Below the pieces are notes generated by a model. That model made no database searches. It had not been told where the DNA came from and was given only the letters and a program-made list of their open reading frames with translations. Of a stretch of DNA of 64,000 bases, positions 37,368 through 46,434 are shown piece by piece; position 1 is the stretch's first letter, and every line of letters begins with the position of its first letter. The position numbers were made by a program, and so were the translations under genes. The stretch spans positions 2,802,001 through 2,866,000 of the forward strand of contig NZ_CP152276.1 of assembly GCF_038719015.1 (NCBI RefSeq), given 5' to 3'. This DNA is from Nguyenibacter vanlangensis (GTDB lineage Bacteria; Pseudomonadota; Alphaproteobacteria; Acetobacterales; Acetobacteraceae).

Positions 37368-38099
37368 TTGAGCCAGGACAACGAACAGAGCGTGCGGGTG
37401 GATCTGGCCGCCGCCCTGCGCATCGCGGCGCGCCTGGGGATGCATGAAGCCGTCGCCAACCATTTCAGCGCCGCCATTTCCGAAGACGGCACGCGCTTTC
37501 TCATCAACCCGAAATGGCGGCACTTCTCGAGGATACGCGCGCGCGACCTGATCGTGGTGGATGCGCGGCAGCCGGGCGATGCGGACAGCCGCGACCTGGA
37601 TCCGACCGCCTGGGCCATTCACGGTCAACTGCACAGGATCAACCCGCGCGCGCGGGTGGCCATGCACCTGCATCCTGTCCATGCCACGGCGATCGCGACC
37701 CTGCAGGATCCCGTCATTCCCCCGATCGACCAGAATACGGCCCGATATTTCAGAAGAATCGCGATCGACAGGCACTATGGCGGCATGGCCGACAGCGCGG
37801 CCGAGGGCGCCCGCCTCGCGGCGCTGATGGGCGACAGGACCCGGCTGATGATGGGCAATCACGGCGTCATGGTCGTCGCCCGCACCGTCGGCGAAGCCTT
37901 CGACGACATGTATACGCTGGAACGGGCCTGCCAGATACTCGTCACGGCCTATTCGACCGGCAGGCCGCTTTCGGTCCTGGCCGACGACGTCGCGGAAAAG
38001 ACAGCCGGGGACTGGGAGCGCATCACGGATTTCTCCATCCGCCATTTCGAGGAAATGAAGCTGATCCTCGACAGGGAGGAGCCCGACTACAAGGACTGA
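37368..38099 (+). CDS. Class II aldolase/adducin-family protein
   Basis: 243 residues with a TTG start behind GCGGAGGCGG. Metal-ligand block MHLHPVHATAIATLQD, GMHEAVANHFSAAISEDG, RHYGGMADSAAEGARLAALM and NHGVMVVARTVGEAFDDMYT define the fold shared by fuculose-phosphate aldolases and many catabolic decarboxylase/aldolase relatives. Reaction unknown. LysR gene follows by 44 bases. Confidence 0.88.
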   Translation: MSQDNEQSVRVDLAAALRIAARLGMHEAVANHFSAAISEDGTRFLINPKWRHFSRIRARDLIVVDARQPGDADSRDLDPTAWAIHGQLHRINPRARVAMHLHPVHATAIATLQDPVIPPIDQNTARYFRRIAIDRHYGGMADSAAEGARLAALMGDRTRLMMGNHGVMVVARTVGEAFDDMYTLERACQILVTAYSTGRPLSVLADDVAEKTAGDWERITDFSIRHFEEMKLILDREEPDYKD

Positions 38100-38143
38100 G
38101 CGCGGCCTCTCGCCTGTCGGCGTGCGATGGTATAAAAGACGGC

Positions 38144-39079
38144 ATGCGCTATACGCTTCGTCAGCTCGAATATTTCATCGCGGCAGGCGAAGCCGGGTCG
38201 ATCCGACATGCCTCGGAGAAACTCTCGATCTCCCAGCCTTCGATTTCTACTGCGATCGCCCATCTCGAACAGGAACTCGGCGTTCAGCTCTTCATCCGCC
38301 ATCATGCGCAGGGATTGTCGCTGACGCCGGCCGGGCGCCGGCTCGTCGCGGAAGCGAAGCGGGTGATCCAGATGGCCGAAGGACTCTATGCCGCCGCGTC
38401 CGAGGTCACGGACCAGGTGCGGGGCCAATTGACGGTCGGCGCCATGGTCACCCTGGCGCCGATGATCATGCCGGAACTCGCGCACGGGTTCATGTCCGCC
38501 TATCCGGCCACCGAAATCCGGCAGTTCGAGGCCGATCACGAACAGCTTATGGAAAGGCTGAAGCGCGCCGAGATCGACATCGCCATCACCTATGACCTCC
38601 AGATTCCCGAGGACATCAGTTTCCTGCCCCTCGCCAGCCTGCCACCCCATATCCTGGTCAGCGCGGCGCATCCCTTCGCGGGCCGCGAAGAGGTTTCCCT
38701 TCGCGAACTCGCGGACGAGCCGCTCATCCTGCTCGACCTGCCGTTGAGCCGCGAATATTTCTTCGGGCTCTTCTTTCGCGAGGGGCTGGAACCGAAGATG
38801 TATTCCCGTTCTTCGCATCAGGAGGTGGTGCGCACGATGGTTGCCAACGGATATGGCTACACGCTAGCCAATGTGCGGCCTCGTTCGGATCTCGCCCTGG
38901 ATGGACGGCGCGTCGTCCGGGTCAGGCTGGCGGGCGATCATCGGCCGATGGTGGTCGGGATCGCGACGCTGGAGACGATCCGGAAATCACGCTTGCTCGA
39001 ACGGTTCGAGGCGCATTGCACGGCCTCCATTTCCGACCTGTCCCTTCCGGGAATGACGGCGCCCGACCTGCCTGACTGA
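38144..39079 (+). CDS. LysR-family transcriptional regulator
   Basis: 311 residues. N-terminal helix-turn-helix MRYTLRQLEYFIAAGEAGSI, SEKLSISQPSISTAIAHLEQ and QELGVQLFIRHHAQGLSLTP, followed by a periplasmic-binding-type effector domain. Starts at the ATG that begins this motif. Probably co-transcribed with the aldolase and may regulate the divergent 35.9-38.1 kb cluster. Effector unknown. Confidence 0.9.
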   Translation: MRYTLRQLEYFIAAGEAGSIRHASEKLSISQPSISTAIAHLEQELGVQLFIRHHAQGLSLTPAGRRLVAEAKRVIQMAEGLYAAASEVTDQVRGQLTVGAMVTLAPMIMPELAHGFMSAYPATEIRQFEADHEQLMERLKRAEIDIAITYDLQIPEDISFLPLASLPPHILVSAAHPFAGREEVSLRELADEPLILLDLPLSREYFFGLFFREGLEPKMYSRSSHQEVVRTMVANGYGYTLANVRPRSDLALDGRRVVRVRLAGDHRPMVVGIATLETIRKSRLLERFEAHCTASISDLSLPGMTAPDLPD

Positions 39080-39089
39080 AGAAGCGGCG

Positions 39090-40385
39090 TCACGTCGACC
39101 TTCGCGCCGCGCCGTCGCGGATCGACGGGCCCGCCAGGCAGAGGCAGGAGATGCTGAGAACCGACATGGCGAGCAGGTACAGGCCGGGTGCCGGCAGGTT
39201 GCCCGACCGGCGCGTCAGGAGCGAGAGCAGCAGCGGCGTGAAGCCGCCGAACAGGAGCTGGCTTGCGGCATAGCTGAGCGCGATGGCGCTGGCCCGGTTG
39301 CGGGCGGGGAACAGGTCCGCCATCAGCGCCGGCACCGACGCGTAGTAGCCGCCATAGATGCAGACGATGAAGACCGATTGTACCAGCATCAGCCGCGTCG
39401 CCGACGGCGCGGCGGCCAGCCACGCGAAGAGCGGCCAGGCCGCCAGGCCGCCGATAGTCGCCGCCGTGATCATCAGCCCGCGCCGCGCCGTTCGGTCGCC
39501 CAGGCCGGCAAAGACCGGCGGCAGGACGATCGACAGAATGCCGGACACCACCGTTCCGAACAGCGACCCGGTTTCCGACAGATGCAGGACGGTGCGGGCA
39601 TAGGTCGGCATGTAGACGTTCAGCGCGCTGCCGGTCGCCCCCAGCCCGACCGTGCCGATCGCCAGGATCATACGCCGTTTGTCGCCCCGCATGATCTCGC
39701 GCAGGGGGGTGTGGTTTTCGCGGCGGGAAAAAACCGCCGATTCCGCGCTGCGCAGGCGCAGCCAGGTGGCGAACGGCCCCATGACCAGCCCGAACAGGAA
39801 CGGCAGGCGCCACGCCCCCGCATCGATCTGGCGGTCCGAGAAGAAATGATGCACGCACCACGCCAGGAATGCCGCCAGCGTTACGGAAAAGCCGGATGCC
39901 GACCATTGCAGGCTGGCGTAGAATCCGCGCCGCGCCGGATCGCGTTCCGCCAGCATCGCCGAGGCGCTGCCGAATTCACCGCCCGCCGCGAACCCCTGCA
40001 GCAACCGCGACACCACCAGCAGCAATCCCGCCGCCGGACCGATCGACCGGCTGTCGGGAATCAGCGCGACCGCCCCGGTGCCGATCGTCATCAATGCCGA
40101 TGACAGGATCAGCCCGCTGCGCCGGCCATGCCGGTCGGTCCAGGACCCCAGCCAGGCCGCCCCCAGCGGGCGCACCACGAACGCCACGCCGAAACTGCCC
40201 AGGCTGAGCAGCAGAGGCCGCGCCCCGCCGGCGCCGCTCGAAAAGAACAGGCGCGAGAAGGTGACGGAAAACAGCCCGTAGAGCAGCAGGTCGTACCATT
40301 CCAGCGCCCCGCCCAGGACGGTCGCCAGAATGGTGCGCGCCTGCCCCGCGTCGCGGACCGTCGCCGGAGCCGCCGTCGCCGCCAC
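39090..40385 (-). CDS. MHS-type major facilitator transporter
   Basis: 431 residues, about 12 membrane segments, of the metabolite:H+ symporter branch (ProP/KgtP/ShiA-like): TILATVLGGALEWYDLLLYG, FVVRPLGAAWLGSWTDRHGR and GFAAGGEFGSASAMLAE. Several relatives import betaine, proline betaine, carnitine or dicarboxylates. The start is a GTG only two bases after the stop of the upstream TonB-receptor gene (TGAcgGTG), so translation is probably coupled; this pairs an outer-membrane and an inner-membrane importer. The frame is open upstream, so the start is not certain. Confidence 0.87.
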   Translation of the reverse strand: MAATAAPATVRDAGQARTILATVLGGALEWYDLLLYGLFSVTFSRLFFSSGAGGARPLLLSLGSFGVAFVVRPLGAAWLGSWTDRHGRRSGLILSSALMTIGTGAVALIPDSRSIGPAAGLLLVVSRLLQGFAAGGEFGSASAMLAERDPARRGFYASLQWSASGFSVTLAAFLAWCVHHFFSDRQIDAGAWRLPFLFGLVMGPFATWLRLRSAESAVFSRRENHTPLREIMRGDKRRMILAIGTVGLGATGSALNVYMPTYARTVLHLSETGSLFGTVVSGILSIVLPPVFAGLGDRTARRGLMITAATIGGLAAWPLFAWLAAAPSATRLMLVQSVFIVCIYGGYYASVPALMADLFPARNRASAIALSYAASQLLFGGFTPLLLSLLTRRSGNLPAPGLYLLAMSVLSISCLCLAGPSIRDGAARRST

Positions 40386-40387
40386 CG

Positions 40388-42853
40388 TCAGAAGCCGGTC
40401 GTCAGCGAGACGACGCCCGAGAATTTGCCGCCGGTGATGTAGGTCGGCTGGCTGGCCGCCACCATGTGTCCATAGATGCCGCGCGTCGCGACCGCGTTCG
40501 AGGTCAGGCCCCATGCGCCGGACAGATAACGTGCATCCCCCACATTGATCAGGTTGAGCTGGATCTGCGGCCGCTTGAGGGCGCCCACGCTGTGCAGGCG
40601 GTACCCCAGGCTGACATTCGCGGTCTTGTAGGCCGGCATGCTCTGGTCGTCCATGAAGGTGGTGTATTGGGAATCGACGTAGTTGAACGAGAAATTCCCG
40701 AACAAAGACCCGTCGTCATAGGACAGGCCGATCGATCCCATGAAGGTCGGCGTCAGGACCGCGCTCTTGCCCCGGGTCGGCAAATAGTCGCCGCCGGCCG
40801 CGATGTCGTTGTCGATGGTGGCATGCAGATACTGGCCCGACAGGTAGGGCGCGACATGATGCCAGGCCGGCAGGCTGAATTCGGCGCTGGCGCCGCGCGT
40901 CGTCTGGCCGCCGCCATTCAGCGACGACGTGATGGTCGTGCCGTTGACGAGCTGGTTGCTGGTCACCTGGCGGTTGGTAAAATTATAGTTGAACAGAGAG
41001 ACGGTCAGGTTGAACGCGCCGTAATGGCGGAAACCGATTTCCTCGGCGATCGAATATTCCGGCTTGATGTCGCTGGAATGCGCGCTGGTCATCCTGCCCG
41101 TCGCGACGCTGAACATGTCGATCGACGGCGTTACCGCGGCAGCTTCGCGGAAGGCGGTCGTGCCGTTGACATAGACCTGGTCGTGCGGCGTGGCCTGGTA
41201 GCTGATCGCGACGCGGGGCAGAGGCTGGAAATCGCTGAACCCGGTCGCGTAGGTCGCCCCCGGAATCAGGTTGGTCGCCATGCGCGTCATCATCACGGCC
41301 TTGAGCCCGGCCGAGACGGTCAGCCGGTCGTCCAGCGCGCGATAGGTATCCTGCAGCGTCAGCGCGTTGAGTTGCTGGATCACATGCGCATTCCATTGCA
41401 GCAGCCGCCGTCCGTCCTGGGTCAGCACGGGATATCGCCCCCACAGATTGGCCGCCTGCCCGTTGGCCCCGGGCAGCGAATAGGAGGGGTCCTCGGTATA
41501 GTTCACGTAGGAATACCAGTAGCCGAGCGACAATGCGTTATGGTGATGCGTCCATGTCAGCGCCGTGTTCAAGCCGAACGTCGATTCGGTGAAATGATCG
41601 ACCGACACGGCCGCCGCCTGATTACTTACCCGGCCGCCCGCCCCTGGCGGGAATTGCAGGATGCCCGCCGGTTCGCTGCCGAGATAGCTGCCGGTCCGGC
41701 TGAGCGCCGTCGCGCCGTTCAGCGTGCCGTCCACGTCATAGAGATAGGGCGTGACGGCCAGGGCCAGGCCGTGGCCCAGGTTGAGATGCGCCTGCACGCC
41801 GGCATGCGCGTGACGCCATTCATATTGGTGGAATTTGTAATAATCCGTGTTCGATCCGGTAAAATTCGGCGCGTAGTTGTAGGAATCGCCGTATTGCCGC
41901 CACTGTGCCAGCGTCGGGTAGGTATACAGGTTTTCGGTGACGTCGTTGTAGGACATGAAGGGCGAGATGCTGTTGCCGTCGCCCCATGTCCTTTCGCCCT
42001 TGAAATCCACGTGCCAGCGATTCAGGCCGCCCGGGCCGCGCCAGTTGGTGGCGGTGGTGTTGGAAAACGACGCGTAGGACCGGAAGCCGGAATGCCCGAT
42101 CTCGCCCGTCTCGCCCCGGATGAATTCGCGCTCCAGGTCGTTGCCGCCGAAGGTGAAGTCGGCCAGGCCGCCCGCCTTGGGGGACGGGCTGCGCATCGTC
42201 GCGCTGATCAGTCCGCCCACCGCGCTGAAGGTGGGCGCCATCAGGTCCGGCGAGCCGGGCGACACCGTGATCGATCCGATATTTTCCGTATCCGCCCAGG
42301 TCGAGGATGCCGGACTGTAATACAGCACGTCCGACGGGTTCATCCCTTCGAACTCGTAGCCGATCTCATTCTGGTTCATGCCCCGCATCGACACGCTCAT
42401 CCGGTCGGTCGCCCCGGTCGGATCCGCCGTGGCGACCACGACGCCGGGTGTGTTGCGCACCAGGTTGAGCACGTTGGTGGTCGGGGACTGCGCCGCGATG
42501 TAGTCGCGCGTTATCGTGTTGCGGGCATAGGGCGCGGTCTGCCGCGGCATCAGCCCGCCCCCCGGCACCGCGCCGGTCATGCCGGTCGCCGACGCCTGCG
42601 CGCTGACGGTGATTTCCTCGGGCCTTGGCGGCGCCACGGCGCGCGGGGACCGTTTCGGCGTAGGGCGGTGCGTCGGGGCCCGCGCCGATGCGTCCCGCGC
42701 CGTAACGGGCGCCGTGCCGGATAGCGGGTGCGGCCGCGCGCCGGCGACCGCCGCATGGGCTACCGTCACGCTGGCAACCGTCGCGGCGATCAGCGTGACG
42801 CCCGCGGACGCGGCCGCCGTGACGCTGAGGGAACGGAATCTGAGACCGGACAT
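40388..42853 (-). CDS. TonB-dependent outer-membrane receptor coupled to MFS gene
   Basis: 821 residues: signal-like N-terminus (MSGLRFRSLSVTAAASAGVT … VAHAA), a Pro/Arg-rich linker, GGGLMP segment, plug domain (PTTNVLNLVRNTPGVVVATA, MSVSMRGMNQNEIGYEFEGM, GSITVSPGSPDLMAPTFSAV) and barrel ending in Phe (VVSLTTGF). Paralogue of the receptor at 14459 (shared PEYSI-EEIG, GGETTRG-like and SQYTTFM blocks). The start is placed at the signal peptide. Ligand unknown; the adjacent MHS carrier and amine-catabolic genes suggest a small organic cation or N-containing compound. Confidence 0.92.
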   Translation of the reverse strand: MSGLRFRSLSVTAAASAGVTLIAATVASVTVAHAAVAGARPHPLSGTAPVTARDASARAPTHRPTPKRSPRAVAPPRPEEITVSAQASATGMTGAVPGGGLMPRQTAPYARNTITRDYIAAQSPTTNVLNLVRNTPGVVVATADPTGATDRMSVSMRGMNQNEIGYEFEGMNPSDVLYYSPASSTWADTENIGSITVSPGSPDLMAPTFSAVGGLISATMRSPSPKAGGLADFTFGGNDLEREFIRGETGEIGHSGFRSYASFSNTTATNWRGPGGLNRWHVDFKGERTWGDGNSISPFMSYNDVTENLYTYPTLAQWRQYGDSYNYAPNFTGSNTDYYKFHQYEWRHAHAGVQAHLNLGHGLALAVTPYLYDVDGTLNGATALSRTGSYLGSEPAGILQFPPGAGGRVSNQAAAVSVDHFTESTFGLNTALTWTHHHNALSLGYWYSYVNYTEDPSYSLPGANGQAANLWGRYPVLTQDGRRLLQWNAHVIQQLNALTLQDTYRALDDRLTVSAGLKAVMMTRMATNLIPGATYATGFSDFQPLPRVAISYQATPHDQVYVNGTTAFREAAAVTPSIDMFSVATGRMTSAHSSDIKPEYSIAEEIGFRHYGAFNLTVSLFNYNFTNRQVTSNQLVNGTTITSSLNGGGQTTRGASAEFSLPAWHHVAPYLSGQYLHATIDNDIAAGGDYLPTRGKSAVLTPTFMGSIGLSYDDGSLFGNFSFNYVDSQYTTFMDDQSMPAYKTANVSLGYRLHSVGALKRPQIQLNLINVGDARYLSGAWGLTSNAVATRGIYGHMVAASQPTYITGGKFSGVVSLTTGF

Positions 42854-42958
42854 AGGGCGCCCCACTGCCTGGGAGATGGTCGGGACGCGACGCGGCGCAC
42901 GGCGCACCCAATGTATGCCGAATACCCCATGATGGCATGATATCCGCCGGATCATCGC

Positions 42959-43125
42959 GTTTCAGCATACCGACGCTAGGCCGAAACGATATTGCCTGTC
43001 CAGCTCGTTTTGAATATGGACCGAAAATTCTTTGAAATTTGGGGAAAACAGCCGAATATTCTTTTCACGCAGGAAGATTCGGCGTGAAAACCGGTGGGTC
43101 CATTCCCCTTCCAGTATGCTGAAAC
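42959..43125. repeat. 12-base perfect inverted repeat spanning promoter region
   Basis: The arms gtttcagcatac and gtatgctgaaac are exact reverse complements 143 bases apart. They may be two copies of one operator, each placed near one of the divergent starts. Confidence 0.7.
43062..43090. promoter_or_regulatory. 9-base perfect inverted repeat, 11-base spacer
   Basis: ttttcacgc-N11-gcgtgaaaa, nested inside the wider 12-base inverted repeat. Centre-to-centre spacing is 20 bases, which suits a dimeric regulator; a hairpin is an alternative reading. Confidence 0.5.
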
Positions 43126-43226
43126 ACAGGTTATGTAGAGGTTGGTTCGATGTGATGGGCATCCGGTATACGAATGGATCCGCAGCCACGATGGAGCCCA
43201 GTGAACGCACGCGGAGCCCGCATGTC

Positions 43227-44507
43227 ATGACGTCGCCGTCGCGCCCGAAACCACGCTATGATGTCGTCGTCGTCGGCGCGGGGATCATCGGGCTGTCCAC
43301 CGCCCTGTTCCTGCGGGAGCGCGGCCTGTCGGTCGCGGTCCTCGACAAGGGTGTTCCGGCCTATGAGCAATCCAGCCGCAACTGGGGCTGGATGCGCACC
43401 GTCGGGCAGGACATGGCCGAGCTGGAACTGGCCCTGCAGAGCCGCCCGCTGTGGCGCCGATGGGCGGCCGAGGGCGATTTCGGCTTTCGGCCCTGCGGGC
43501 TGGTGTCGCTTGCCGAGACCGAAGCGGAGTGGTCGGCCCTGCAAGCCTGGTTCGCCCAGGCCCGCGGCCGGGGACTCGATACGCGGGAACTGGATTCCGA
43601 GGCGGTCGCCCGCGCCCTGCCCCAGCTTCGGCGTCACCAGGCCGGCGGTCTGTTCGCGCCGGGCGATGCCGGCATCGAACCCGACCAGGCCATGCGCTTT
43701 CTCGAACGCAAGGTCCGCGATGCCGGCGCCGCCTTGTTTGCGGGCACTGCCGTCCGGCACATCGACATCAGCGGCGGGCGGGCCACCGGCGTCGAGACCG
43801 AAACCGGCCCCGTCGCCGCCGACGCCGTCGTCATCGCCGCCGGTGCCTGGTCACGCTGGCTGAGCGCGACGGCCGGCATCGTGATCCCGCAATTGAAGGT
43901 GGTCGCCTCGGTCCTGCGCACCACGCCGGTCGAGGACGGCCCGCTGCCCAACGTGGCCTCCACCGCGTTCTGCCTGCGCCGCCGCCGCGATGGCGGCTAT
44001 ACCGTCGCGCGCCGCAATTCGTCGCTGACCTATGTGACGCCCGACGCGCTGCGTTTCCTGCGCCTGTACCTGCCGAACTATCTGAAGCAGAAGCAGTTGC
44101 TGCGGGTGCGCGCGGGGGCCAGCTTCTTCCGCGAACTGTGGCTGGAGCGGCGCTTCGGCCCCGGCCGGCCCAATCCGTTCGAAGAGTTCCGTGCCTGCGA
44201 CCCGGCAGCCGACAGCGACACGCTGAAAGCCACCTTCGCGCGGTTGCAGCAGGACATGCCCGTCTTTCGTGCCGCGCGCATTGCGGCGGCGTGGGCCGGG
44301 ACGATCGACGTGCTGCCGGACGCGCTGCCGATCCTGTCGTCCGTGGCGCGGCATCCCGGCCTGTTCCTGGCCACCGGCTTTTCCGCCCATGGCTTCGGCA
44401 TCGGCCCCGCGGCCGGCAAGCTGATGGCCGAGATCGTGACCGGCGAGGCCGGCGCCTCGTCCCGTGCGCCGTTCCGGCTCGAACGGTTTCACCTGAACGG
44501 CGATTGA
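43227..44507 (+). CDS. DAO-family FAD-dependent amine/amino-acid oxidoreductase
   Basis: 426 residues from ATG 43227 (ATG 43191 also possible, giving 12 more). FAD-binding YDVVVVGAGIIGLSTALFLR, ERGLSVAVLDKG, then SSRNWGWMRTVGQD, GAWSRWL and the C-terminal GFSAHGFGIGPAAGKLMAEI typical of DadA/sarcosine-oxidase-like enzymes. Predicted to oxidise a primary or N-methylated amino acid. Divergent from the TonB-receptor/MFS pair and followed by a GntR regulator and carnitine genes, so a methylated-amine substrate is plausible (inference). Confidence 0.87.
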   Translation: MTSPSRPKPRYDVVVVGAGIIGLSTALFLRERGLSVAVLDKGVPAYEQSSRNWGWMRTVGQDMAELELALQSRPLWRRWAAEGDFGFRPCGLVSLAETEAEWSALQAWFAQARGRGLDTRELDSEAVARALPQLRRHQAGGLFAPGDAGIEPDQAMRFLERKVRDAGAALFAGTAVRHIDISGGRATGVETETGPVAADAVVIAAGAWSRWLSATAGIVIPQLKVVASVLRTTPVEDGPLPNVASTAFCLRRRRDGGYTVARRNSSLTYVTPDALRFLRLYLPNYLKQKQLLRVRAGASFFRELWLERRFGPGRPNPFEEFRACDPAADSDTLKATFARLQQDMPVFRAARIAAAWAGTIDVLPDALPILSSVARHPGLFLATGFSAHGFGIGPAAGKLMAEIVTGEAGASSRAPFRLERFHLNGD

Positions 44508-44574
44508 CGGCAGGCAGCCATCTGGTTTTAGCGGATATGGCATCCTTTCCAGAAGACATGAACGAGGCCGGCCG

Positions 44575-45300
44575 ATGAAGGAAAGACACCCGCCCGCGCC
44601 CCCGGCCGAGGACAGCCCGGGCGAACCGCGCGGCCATTACAGCGGCGAGGAACTCTATGTCGCGCTGCGCCGGGACCTGATCAGCAACCGCACGCCCGGC
44701 GGTACGATCCTTCAGGAAAGCGATATCGCCCACCGCTACGACGTCAGCCGGACCCCCGTGCGCGAGGCGCTGCAGAGGCTGCACCAGGACAATCTGATCG
44801 AGCGCAAGGGCCGGTTCTACATGGTGGTCCAGCCGCATGTGGACCGGATCCGGGAGCTGTATGAATTCCGCGAGGCGATCGAGGCGAGTACCGTGGTGCT
44901 GTGCTGCCGCCGCGCCAGCGATGCGGACCTGGCGCACATCGTCCATCTGGTGGACGAGCAGTACAGGGCCGCCGGCGAAAAGCGGTTCCATGATTATGAA
45001 CGGTTCGACGCCCTGTTTCATGTCGCGATCGCCAAGGGCGGCGACAACAGGCTGCTGGCCCGCCAGTTGGAAGTCAGCTACGACCAGATCTGGTTTTCCC
45101 GGGTGGGGCATCTGATTTCGATCCCGGAATATTCCGTCGATGCCACGATCGCGGGGCATCGCCGCATCGTCGATGCCCTGGTCCGGCGCGACGAGGGCGT
45201 TGCCAGGGCCGAGATGATCAGCCACCTGCGCAGCGCGATCGAACTGACCGAACGTGCCTCGCCACGCAGCAAGCGCGCGGGGAAGCGACGCGCATCGTGA
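44575..45300 (+). CDS. GntR-family regulator with FCD domain
   Basis: 241 residues. Winged helix with IAHRYDVSRTPVREALQRLH, followed by an all-helical FCD effector domain (LYEFREAIEASTVVLCCRRA, FDALFHVAIAKGGDN and GHRRIVDALVRRDEGVARAE), with the metal-ligand His positions. Lies 67 bases after the DAO-type gene, probably the same transcript; candidate controller of the 39-44.5 kb block. Confidence 0.9.
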   Translation: MKERHPPAPPAEDSPGEPRGHYSGEELYVALRRDLISNRTPGGTILQESDIAHRYDVSRTPVREALQRLHQDNLIERKGRFYMVVQPHVDRIRELYEFREAIEASTVVLCCRRASDADLAHIVHLVDEQYRAAGEKRFHDYERFDALFHVAIAKGGDNRLLARQLEVSYDQIWFSRVGHLISIPEYSVDATIAGHRRIVDALVRRDEGVARAEMISHLRSAIELTERASPRSKRAGKRRAS

Positions 45301-45346
45301 TCGTCGGGTTTCTGCCGAGAGCATCCGCGCGGTTCCAGCCTGGCCG

Positions 45347-46303
45347 TCACGGTTCGATCCGGTCGGCGGCGGGCGGGACGCCGAATTCGTCGCGATAGGC
45401 GCGCGAGAAGCCCGATCGGCTTTCGAAGCCCGTCGCGGCGGCGATTTCGGTCACCGGCAGGTCGGTCTCGCGCAATATCGTGCGTGCCCTGGCCAGGCGC
45501 AGCTTGCGGTGATGCGCCGCCATTCCCCAGCCGAACGCGTGATGGAACACCCGCTCCAGGTGCCGTTCGGAGCAGTGGGCGATCGCGGTCAGTTCCCCGA
45601 CGCCCAGGCGGCGGTCGGTCGTCTGCTCCATCAGCGCGACCACCCGCGCCAGCCGCCGATTATGGGCGGGCGACCGCCCGCGCTGCGGCGCCTTCTGCGC
45701 CGCGTCGGGCCGGCGGATGACCGTATGGATGCATTGTTCCGACACCCGGCGCGCGAAACCGGCGCCCCGCGCGGCGGCGATACGCGCCAGCATCAGGTCG
45801 ATCGATGCCGTTCCCCCCGCGCCGGTGAAGATGCCGCCATGATCCTCGAACAATTCGTCTGACGCACGCCAGTCCGGAAATGCCTCGACGAAGGCCGGCC
45901 GTGCCTCCCAATGCATCGTCATCGGCGTGTCTTGCCCCAGCCCGGCCCGCGCCAGCAGGAAGGCGCCGGTATCGATCCCGCCCATCTGGACGCCGCGCCG
46001 GGCCAGGACGCGCAGTGCCCGGTCGTGCGCGCGCGCCAGCCCCGCCAGCGGCGAGAACCCGGCGCAGACCACCAGCCAGTCCAGGGCCGGCGCGTCGGCG
46101 CGGGCCGCGTCCGCCAGCGACCGCGCCGCCTCGATCCGCATCGCGTTGGACGCCACGGCGGGCCGGCCATCGAGCGAGAGAACGTCCCATTGATAGAGCG
46201 CCTGCCCGGCCAGCCGGTTGGCCACGCGCAACGGTTCCGCCGCGCAGAGAAACCCCAGCGCGGAAAAGCGGGGAACCAGCAGGAAACCGACGCGGCACGT
46301 CAT
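45347..46303 (-). CDS. cdhR: GlxA/CdhR-type AraC regulator of carnitine genes
   Basis: 318 residues. N-terminal DJ-1/PfpI-like (GATase1) domain: CRVGFLLVPRFSALGFLCAA, LVVCAGFSPLAGLARAH and GIDTGAFLLARAGL. C-terminal AraC domain: VGELTAIAHCSERHLERVFH and IAAATGFESRSGFSRAYRDE. CdhR of pseudomonads, the carnitine dehydrogenase activator, has this build. It is divergent from the carnitine-catabolic operon, 131 bases apart. Start chosen at MTCRVGF. Confidence 0.85.
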   Translation of the reverse strand: MTCRVGFLLVPRFSALGFLCAAEPLRVANRLAGQALYQWDVLSLDGRPAVASNAMRIEAARSLADAARADAPALDWLVVCAGFSPLAGLARAHDRALRVLARRGVQMGGIDTGAFLLARAGLGQDTPMTMHWEARPAFVEAFPDWRASDELFEDHGGIFTGAGGTASIDLMLARIAAARGAGFARRVSEQCIHTVIRRPDAAQKAPQRGRSPAHNRRLARVVALMEQTTDRRLGVGELTAIAHCSERHLERVFHHAFGWGMAAHHRKLRLARARTILRETDLPVTEIAAATGFESRSGFSRAYRDEFGVPPAADRIEP

Positions 46304-46434
46304 GGAGCGTGACGATATCCGACCGAAACCGCAACGCAAAGGGCGGGAACGGTCACGCACGCGCCTCGCGCCGCGCGCGACACTCGCTTCGGGACGGACA
46401 GGATGCCTGTCCGTCGGCACGAGGGCGAACCTGC

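Larger units (their letters stand above)
42854..43226. promoter_or_regulatory. Divergent control region of TonB-receptor and DAO-type genes
   Basis: 373 bases with two nested perfect inverted repeats: gtttcagcatac (42959-42970) with gtatgctgaaac (43114-43125), and ttttcacgc (43062-43070) with gcgtgaaaa (43082-43090). The central part is AT-rich. Likely houses both outward promoters and operator sites for the GntR/FCD regulator at 44575 (inference). Confidence 0.55.
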
